This document shows, piece after piece, positions 1-3,935 of a DNA stretch of 9,081 bases; within the stretch, counting starts at the first letter, position 1; each line of letters opens with the position of its first letter. The translations under genes were made by a program, and so were the position numbers. Below the pieces are notes generated by a model. That model was not told where the DNA came from. It worked only from the letters and a program-made list of their open reading frames with translations, and searched no databases. This stretch comes from JAKSSE01 sp045597645. GTDB lineage: Bacteria; Bacillota; Clostridia; Lachnospirales; Lachnospiraceae. Where the stretch lies: positions 1 through 9,081 of the forward strand of contig JAZLKM010000080.1 in NCBI GenBank assembly GCA_045597645.1, written 5' to 3'.

Positions 1-66
1 AAAAGAAATACGGTATACCATTTTCAAATACTTTTCTATATAAGTATTATATTCTGCGATGTTCAT
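1..66 (-). CDS. Probable ECF-type RNA polymerase sigma factor, N-terminus only (runs off the left edge)
   Basis: Twenty-two codons are visible, reading MNIAEYNTYIEKYLKMVYRI followed by S-F. The pattern 'Y..Y...VYRISF' matches the start of sigma region 2 in ECF sigma factors, where a helix with a hydrophobic V-Y-R-[IL]-[AS] core precedes the core-RNAP-binding segment. A clear GGAGG (minus strand, 79-75) lies 8 nt before the ATG, which fixes the start. It is the last visible gene of a same-strand series after blaI and a short M56-like ORF, with no terminator seen between, so it may be co-transcribed with them. The sigma assignment rests on a short N-terminal pattern and is an inference; no region 2.4 or region 4 residues are in the window. 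Confidence 0.55.
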   Translation of the reverse strand, partial: MNIAEYNTYIEKYLKMVYRISF

Positions 67-119
67 CCGCTGTTCCTCCGTGTCCCTTTATATATAAAAC
101 ACATTAAAAGAGAAAAAAA

Positions 120-248
120 TCACACTGATTTGGAAAAAATCCCAGCATCAAATGATGCCTGGATTATAAAGCGGAGTACTATAACTGCAAAAATAATCCA
201 ACTTGCAACAAGCGTATTATTTAATATGGCAATAAACAGCTTGTCCAT
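120..248 (-). pseudogene. 42-residue ORF resembling the N-terminus of an M56/BlaR1-type peptidase (truncated)
   Basis: The ORF starts MDKLFIAILNNTLVASWIIF, continues AVIVLRFI, then diverges and stops at residue 42. The hydrophobic helix with 'LN.TL.AS.II..VI.LR' is typical of the first membrane segment of M56 (BlaR1/MecR1-like) sensor peptidases. Those genes normally follow blaI/mecI and are several hundred residues long. Here nothing of the HExxH zinc peptidase or sensor domain can follow, because the next gene begins about 50 bp downstream. It sits 2 nt after the blaI stop, and a GGGAG (260-256) inside the blaI end is spaced 7 nt from its ATG, so it is probably still translated, coupled to blaI. 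It could be a decayed remnant or a functional small membrane protein. Confidence 0.5.
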
Positions 249-250
249 AC

Positions 251-613
251 TTATTCTCCCTTAAATTCATCTATCATTTTCTGTATTTCGTCAACCTCTG
301 ACTTTGACAGCTTTTTACCTGAGGTGAATGCTGCAATAAAAGCCGGCAGTGATCCATGAAAAGAATCTTCAACAAATCTATGGCTCTGCATAGAATAAAA
401 TTCATCTTTCGAAATCAAAGATGTAACAGTTCCATTATCATTTTGAAACAAACCTTTATCTATAAGCCGTCTTAATACCGTATGAGTGGTGGTCCTTTTC
501 CATTCAAGTGTTGCTGCCCCCATCTTAACAAGTTCTGATGATGTAACTGGTTCGTGTTCCCAGATCATTTCTGCAAATTTCGTTTCTAAATTTCCCAATT
601 GTATTTCAGCCAT
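251..613 (-). CDS. blaI: BlaI/MecI/CopY-family winged-helix transcriptional repressor
   Basis: This 120-residue protein is a full-length member of the BlaI/MecI family: DNA-binding dimers that repress beta-lactamase or other stress genes and are usually inactivated by a partner M56 peptidase. The winged helix spans about residues 5-65, with the recognition-helix region 'WKRTTTHTVLRRLIDKG' at 38-54 closely matching the family pattern (W..T.V.T.L.RL..KG). The C-terminal dimerisation helices (about 70-118) contain 'GSLPAFIAAF', the segment where family members carry the regulated cleavage region. I chose the ATG at 613 rather than the in-frame TTG at 619: AAGGAG (626-621) is 7 nt from the ATG but only 1 nt from the TTG. 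Downstream it runs into a truncated M56-like ORF, so the usual protease partner appears missing here. No convincing promoter or TACA..TGTA operator was found in the short leader. The symbol denotes the family, not a proven target. Confidence 0.85.
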   Translation of the reverse strand: MAEIQLGNLETKFAEMIWEHEPVTSSELVKMGAATLEWKRTTTHTVLRRLIDKGLFQNDNGTVTSLISKDEFYSMQSHRFVEDSFHGSLPAFIAAFTSGKKLSKSEVDEIQKMIDEFKGE

Positions 614-646
614 AATCAATCTCCTTGTAGTCCGCTATGTCAATAA

Positions 647-687
647 TAAAAAAAATGAGGCTTTCAAGTATATCCCATGAAAGCCTC
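647..687 (-). terminator. Intrinsic terminator downstream of the XRE membrane regulator
   Basis: On the minus strand a perfect 10-bp stem (arms 678-687 and 657-666, core GAGGCTTTCA / TGAAAGCCTC on plus, 11-nt loop) is followed by a T-rich tract (656-647, nine T's in ten bases). It begins 17 nt after the stop of the XRE gene and separates that gene from blaI. Confidence 0.85.
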
Positions 688-703
688 TACTATCTGCATA
701 TTC

Positions 704-1174
704 TTATTCTTCATTCGGAGAATAATTGTATGTTCTTACATCCTCTTCTGTTGCCGTTCCATCGTCATAATATATATGCACCGTTTCCGAATTGCTATCT
801 GTTCCTGTAATAACCTGGTCACCTAACATCTCTTCAGTAACGTTTTCTTGAGGAAGATAATAGTGTATCTTTTTATTATGATAAAGAAGCATCGAGAGTA
901 TGATTGTTGAAATTGCAAATATAACAGCTAATCCCCAACCAACAACCATTAACAACTTGTACTTACAAGTTGATTTTTCACATTTATCATCCTCGGTTTC
1001 AAGTGATAATTCCAAAACCTGATTCAGCATTTCACGATTTATCCCCTTAGGAATAGATGTATCATTCTCCCATTTAGAAATTGCCTGTCTGCTTACTTCA
1101 AGTTTGGAAGCCAAATCTTCCTGCGAAAAATTTTTTTCTTCACGAGCCTGTTTGATTTGTTCTCCTAATGTCAT
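704..1174 (-). CDS. XRE-family (HTH_3) transcriptional regulator with a C-terminal membrane anchor
   Basis: The 156-residue product has an N-terminal Cro/C1-type helix-turn-helix at about residues 2-56. It contains the hallmark 'QIKQAREEKNFSQEDLASKL' followed by 'EVSRQAISKWENDTSIP'. A charged linker with two Cys (65, 70) leads to one transmembrane helix (about 73-98, VVGWGLAVIFAISTIILSML) and an acidic, Tyr-rich tail of about 58 residues with 'IYYDDGTATEEDVRTYNY'. Membrane-tethered XRE proteins of this layout are common in Clostridia and are thought to couple an envelope or signal input to DNA binding; the ligand is unknown. I chose the ATG at 1174 because GGGAGG lies just upstream (plus-strand complement at 1182-1187). 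The open frame continues upstream to 1270, but that extension has no RBS and is not HTH-like. A strong terminator follows it, so it is probably a monocistronic unit. Confidence 0.85.
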   Translation of the reverse strand: MTLGEQIKQAREEKNFSQEDLASKLEVSRQAISKWENDTSIPKGINREMLNQVLELSLETEDDKCEKSTCKYKLLMVVGWGLAVIFAISTIILSMLLYHNKKIHYYLPQENVTEEMLGDQVITGTDSNSETVHIYYDDGTATEEDVRTYNYSPNEE

Positions 1175-1216
1175 TTTTCTACCTCCCAAAACTACAAATT
1201 TTAGGCTCATATTACC

Positions 1217-1264
1217 CGCAACCGCAGTTGCGCGCCACCATCTTTTCGCAACTTCTGCTGTTGC
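1217..1264 (-). promoter_or_regulatory. Two tandem small hairpins in the leader of the XRE gene
   Basis: Upstream of the XRE ribosome binding site there are two inverted repeats with nearly identical stems: GCAAC/GTTGC (1248-1252 with 1260-1264, 7-nt loop) and CGCAAC/GTTGCG (1217-1222 with 1227-1232, 4-nt loop). Because the stems share sequence, alternative pairings between the two copies are possible. This could be an operator for the autoregulating XRE dimer or an RNA element. Function is not shown by the sequence. Confidence 0.35.
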
Positions 1265-1333
1265 ATCCAATTTTTAGTGTTTTTTATGCTATCTCATAGG
1301 CATAGCAAGCATTCTTACTACTTCCTCAAACCT

Positions 1334-1645
1334 TTATGACTTGTTATCAATATCTTCCTGCGATACACCATAATATCTGTACACCTGTTTGAACTTGCGA
1401 TCATATTTTCTAATAGTAGCAGTATTTCTGGATGCACCACCACCAATATAATCTTTGGTCTTCTCTATTATAAAATGAGCTTCATTATCTCCATCTTCCT
1501 TAATAAATTTATGAAAATCAATGTCATAAATCTCTGTCCGTATTTCTTTCGCTGCTTCCTGCCTTGATTTCATCAGTTCCAGATACTCTTTTATAACTTC
1601 TTGCGTATGATCAGTTAAATCAGGTATATTAGCCAATTCTCCCAA
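1334..1645 (-). pseudogene. Orphan hypothetical ORF, probably a C-terminal gene fragment
   Basis: An open frame encodes about 103 residues if started at the TTG at 1645. It is charged and mostly helical in character, with 'EYLELMKSRQEAAKEIRTEI' and a Gly-rich 'DYIGGGASRN', ending in a basic 'RKYDRKFKQVYRYYGVS'. I do not recognise the family. No ATG exists near the start, no ribosome binding site precedes the TTG, and the frame is closed by a TGA only a few codons upstream (about 1660). The first Met (codon 25) also lacks a good RBS. It lies 51 bp downstream of the acetyltransferase on the same strand. The most likely reading is the surviving 3' part of a larger gene; a weakly translated small protein is the alternative. 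Confidence 0.4.
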
Positions 1646-1696
1646 TAGATCCAGAAAAATTACTCAACTTAGCACTTTAAAAATTTCAATTTGTCT

Positions 1697-2212
1697 CTAC
1701 AAATCACGCTTGTATCTAATTGCTTTAAATGTTTCGCTTCCATCAAGTTTTGTAAACTCGCAGTCATACCAATAAGACATTCCCAGTTTTTCCATTACAC
1801 GCTTACTTTTATTATTTTCTTTTGCATAGGTACCAGTAATAGTTTTCACTTCTCTTATTCTTTGAATATGTTTAAGTACAGCCAACATAGCCTCAGGTAC
1901 AATTCCTTTTCCCCACATATCTTGTCTTAAATTGTAACCCACTTCCCAAACATCCTCGTCAGGATGATAGGTAAATCCTCCCATTCCTATTGCCTCGCCT
2001 GACTCCTTTAAGAAAATCCCCAAATCACAAATATCAGGATCATCTGGTCTTAAACTTTCAATATATGTTTTGCAATCTAATTCATTTGTATATACTGGAT
2101 AAATCATATAACGCGCAACCTCTGGGTCGCCACACCATTTAAACATTTCCTTGTAGTTCTCTGGAAGAATATTTTTCAAAATCAGTCTATCTGTTTCAAT
2201 ATATGCTCTCAT
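1697..2212 (-). CDS. GNAT-family N-acetyltransferase (RimJ/RimL-like, Acetyltransf_3)
   Basis: This 171-residue protein is full length for the RimJ/RimL branch of GNAT enzymes, which transfer acetyl from acetyl-CoA to an amine, often a protein N-terminus or a small molecule. The family signature start 'IETDRLILKNILPENYKEMF' is at residues 5-24. Motif A with the acetyl-CoA pyrophosphate-binding R/Q-x-x-G-x-G/A variant is 'LRQDMWGKGIVPEAM' (95-109). Motif B 'ENNKSKRVMEKLGM' (132-145) includes the Asn and the Ser/Arg expected in this group. AGAGGG (2226-2221) lies 8 nt before the ATG, and a perfect TATAAT promoter element lies further upstream. The substrate cannot be told from sequence. There is no terminator before the orphan ORF downstream. 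Confidence 0.88.
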   Translation of the reverse strand: MRAYIETDRLILKNILPENYKEMFKWCGDPEVARYMIYPVYTNELDCKTYIESLRPDDPDICDLGIFLKESGEAIGMGGFTYHPDEDVWEVGYNLRQDMWGKGIVPEAMLAVLKHIQRIREVKTITGTYAKENNKSKRVMEKLGMSYWYDCEFTKLDGSETFKAIRYKRDL

Positions 2213-2531
2213 TCATTAATCCCTCTTTAGTTTAGAAAAAAAGAATTTAATCTCTTAAACAAATTATAATTTATACTCAATTAAAACTAAAGCACCTTTT
2301 ACTTCAAGCGTAAAGGCGCAAGGCCTTGACCCTCTTCGTAAACGATGCAATCCATAATCAAGCGATTAATCAAAGTTTTGCTAATCGCCAACATTTAACT
2401 TATTACTTTCCAAGGGAATAAACTAAATAATAAAGATATGATTAAATGCATCTGCTAGAACGGACAATTTAATCACTGCCATAAATAGTCCTCATAATCA
2501 TTTTAACAAATCATCTATGGTCATATTATCA
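2213..2531. other. Gene-free interval between the acetyltransferase and the ATPase
   Basis: Besides the acetyltransferase promoter and RBS, it holds a 10-bp perfect palindrome CAAGGCCTTG (2319-2328) and a 7-bp inverted repeat GCGATTA/TAATCGC (2362-2368, 2382-2388, 13-nt loop). It also holds a 9-bp inverted repeat TGATTAAAT/ATTTAATCA (2439-2447, 2467-2475, 19-nt loop). None has a T-tract making it a convincing terminator. No ORF or tRNA was recognised. Confidence 0.5.
2263..2291 (-). promoter_or_regulatory. Candidate promoter of the GNAT gene
   Basis: On the minus strand TTTAGT (2291-2286, a weak -35) is followed after 17 nt by a perfect TATAAT (2268-2263). The expected start of transcription gives a leader of about 45 nt carrying the AGAGGG ribosome binding site. 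Confidence 0.5.
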
Positions 2532-3578
2532 TTATGCCTCATAATAATTTGTTTGAACAAATTCTTCAAATCGTGGCAGCAAAAGGCTCACTGTTCCATG
2601 CTCGCGGCCGTCTATTATTCCCTTTTTAATCAGTCTATCCCTTTGAACAGAAAATGTTTTTGCCGTTGTTCCAATGTTGTCAACAATATCCTTCGTTTTC
2701 ATTTTTCCATTTTTTGCAAGAAGAGCAACTATTTCTTTTTCTTTCTCAGACAAGTCTTCCCATATCTTCTCATAGCAATATTCAGACATTCTATCATCAA
2801 AACTTGATATGGCTTCTTCTATTGTGCAATCCTTATCCCACATAATATATCCAAGAGCTTGAAATGCATAAGAATATCCTTTAGTAAATAATGCCATTTT
2901 TAACGCATCTTTTTCATCACACTGGAATGTTTGTTGATATTGATTTTTCATACCTATCGTGCTTAGAGGATTAAGAATTATCTTTTCAGCACGTAATAAG
3001 AATGAGCATCTTTTATCTCGTTGAAGATTATATATATTCTCATATAACCCTGTCATTAGTAAAAAAACATCCAATCTTTTTAATATCAGGTCCTGAAATG
3101 CACTAGCAAAACTTACAACATCATTGCTCTTTGTTACATCATCTATTGTTATTAATAAACGTTTTCCTTTATCATTAACAATTTTTACCATCTTTTCTAT
3201 TGCTATCTGAATATCTGATATTGGCGGATTCTTTTTTATATCTAGTCCTATACCAAACTTTGATAAATTAAGCGATGCTTCAATAAAATATTTCTGCAAT
3301 TTTGCATCTTCGTATAAGCCTGCCGCCAACATTTCTAATAAGTTTCTTCCTGGATTTAATGATATTGCAACCCATTCATTATTATCTCTATACTCATTTA
3401 GAATTGTAGAAAGAAGTACTGTCTTTCCACTGCCTCGCACACCCATAATTAAGTAACAGTTACTTGATGGCGAAATACTGTTAAATGTATCTGTAATCTG
3501 CATATATGCATCTGCGCGCCTTACATATCGATCAGGTTCTTTTCCAAAACTTAGGCAAAAAGGATTATTCTGTGACAT
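2532..3578 (-). CDS. P-loop ATPase with C-terminal winged helix (AAA/STAND-like, ORC/Cdc6-type architecture), function unknown
   Basis: The 348-residue product begins with 'NPFCLSFGKEPDRYVRR', a lead-in common to a group of bacterial stand-alone ATPases. It has a Walker A motif G46-VRGSGKT-53, a Walker B strand 'LLITIDDV' (141-148) with consecutive acidic residues, and a sensor-1-like strand 'LLMTGL' (173-178). A helical lid region (about 205-265) follows. The C-terminal winged helix (about 280-335) includes 'KEIVALLAKNGKMKTKDIVD' and 'FSVQRDRLIKKGIID', similar to archaeal-type ATPases and STAND NTPases. No nuclease, protease or membrane domain is fused, so an effector is not evident. AAAGGAG (3592-3586) lies 7 nt from the ATG. 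It has its own near-consensus promoter and a leader with four ATCTAAC repeats. It stands alone as a transcription unit. A role in defence or in regulation by DNA binding is possible but unproven. Confidence 0.75.
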   Translation of the reverse strand: MSQNNPFCLSFGKEPDRYVRRADAYMQITDTFNSISPSSNCYLIMGVRGSGKTVLLSTILNEYRDNNEWVAISLNPGRNLLEMLAAGLYEDAKLQKYFIEASLNLSKFGIGLDIKKNPPISDIQIAIEKMVKIVNDKGKRLLITIDDVTKSNDVVSFASAFQDLILKRLDVFLLMTGLYENIYNLQRDKRCSFLLRAEKIILNPLSTIGMKNQYQQTFQCDEKDALKMALFTKGYSYAFQALGYIMWDKDCTIEEAISSFDDRMSEYCYEKIWEDLSEKEKEIVALLAKNGKMKTKDIVDNIGTTAKTFSVQRDRLIKKGIIDGREHGTVSLLLPRFEEFVQTNYYEA

Positions 3579-3594
3579 TTATTTGCTCCTTTGC

Positions 3595-3640
3595 GTTAGA
3601 TTGTGTTAGATTTTTATTATTGCGTTAGATTTTGTTAGAT
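3595..3640 (-). repeat. Four ATCTAAC direct repeats in the ATPase leader
   Basis: On the plus strand GTTAGAT occurs at 3595-3601, 3605-3611, 3624-3630 and 3634-3640, in two pairs. Copies are 10 bp apart within a pair and the pairs are 29 bp apart. In the direction of the ATPase gene the repeats read ATCTAAC. They fill the space between the predicted transcription start and the ribosome binding site, so they are well placed to act as an operator or as repeated sites in the mRNA leader. Confidence 0.75.
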
Positions 3641-3642
3641 AT

Positions 3643-3671
3643 ATTGTATTTTGTATGCTCTCATAAGTCAA
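3643..3671 (-). promoter_or_regulatory. Strong candidate promoter of the ATPase gene
   Basis: On the minus strand TTGACT (3671-3666) and TACAAT (3648-3643) are separated by exactly 17 nt, each matching the vegetative consensus at five of six positions. Transcription would begin near 3636, at the edge of the ATCTAAC repeat block. Confidence 0.75.
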
Positions 3672-3787
3672 TATCCACTCATTAACCAATATAAATTCCA
3701 CAAACATTGTTTACGATTTTTATTTCTGCAACAGCTTGTTTCAATTTTTATAGGTAATACCTTGTTTGTACCCCATAATTTGAACAA

Positions 3788-3828
3788 CAAAAAAACTCAG
3801 AAACATTGATGTTACAACATTTCTGAGT
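3788..3828 (-). terminator. Intrinsic terminator downstream of the PBP gene
   Basis: On the minus strand a 9-bp perfect stem ACTCAGAAA/TTTCTGAGT (arms 3820-3828 and 3795-3803) is followed by seven T's (3795-3789, one shared with the stem). It lies about 110 nt past the PBP stop, with the branched repeat element in between, so the PBP mRNA would carry that element in its 3' UTR. Confidence 0.8.
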
Positions 3829-3843
3829 CATTCTTATCGAGCG

Positions 3844-3922
3844 CGAGACGTTGCTAAGCGCCGGTGGCGCTTGTTTAGCAACGACCGGAACGAAGCGGAG
3901 ACTTCATTCGAGTCCCGTCTTG
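3844..3922. repeat. Branched inverted-repeat element in the PBP 3' UTR
   Basis: A closing helix CGAGACG/CGTCTTG (3844-3850 with 3916-3922, one wobble pair on plus) encloses a strong hairpin. In that hairpin CGTTGCTAA (3849-3857) pairs with TTAGCAACG (3875-3883), and inside it GCGCC (3858-3862) pairs with GGCGC (3866-3870). A further GC-rich part is 'GACCGGAACGAAGCGG'. The two outer helices share two bases and so compete at the junction. The element is much more GC-rich than its surroundings. It looks like a dispersed palindromic intergenic repeat or a structured 3' UTR. Confidence 0.6.
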
Positions 3923-3935
3923 TTTTTAACGTTAT

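Larger units (their letters stand above)
3579..3935. other. Gene-free interval between the ATPase and the PBP gene
   Basis: From left to right it holds the ATPase RBS, four ATCTAAC repeats, the ATPase promoter, about 115 bp of AT-rich sequence without recognisable signals (3672-3787), the PBP terminator, and a branched inverted-repeat element (3844-3922). No ORF or genuine tRNA was recognised. Confidence 0.6.

Noticed and set aside
614..619. TTG start for BlaI two codons upstream.
   Set aside because: It lies only 1 nt from the AAGGAG, whereas the ATG at 613 has a normal 7-nt spacing.
638..643. Perfect TTGACA on the minus strand just upstream of blaI.
   Set aside because: A -10 at proper spacing would overlap the start codon (ATTGAT at 620-615), which would place transcription inside the gene and leave out the RBS.
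1175..1270. N-terminal extension of the XRE protein to 1270.
   Set aside because: It is not HTH-like, and an ideal GGGAGG directly precedes the internal ATG at 1174.
2439..2475. 9-bp inverted repeat TGATTAAAT/ATTTAATCA as a terminator for the ATPase gene.
   Set aside because: The stem is AT-rich, the loop is 19 nt and no T-tract follows on the minus strand.
3844..3922. tRNA-like features: a 7-bp end helix and 'TTCGAGTCCCG'.
   Set aside because: The T-loop position would read TCATTCG instead of TTCRANY, the T-stem has a mismatch, and no anticodon arm or CCA-compatible end is formed.
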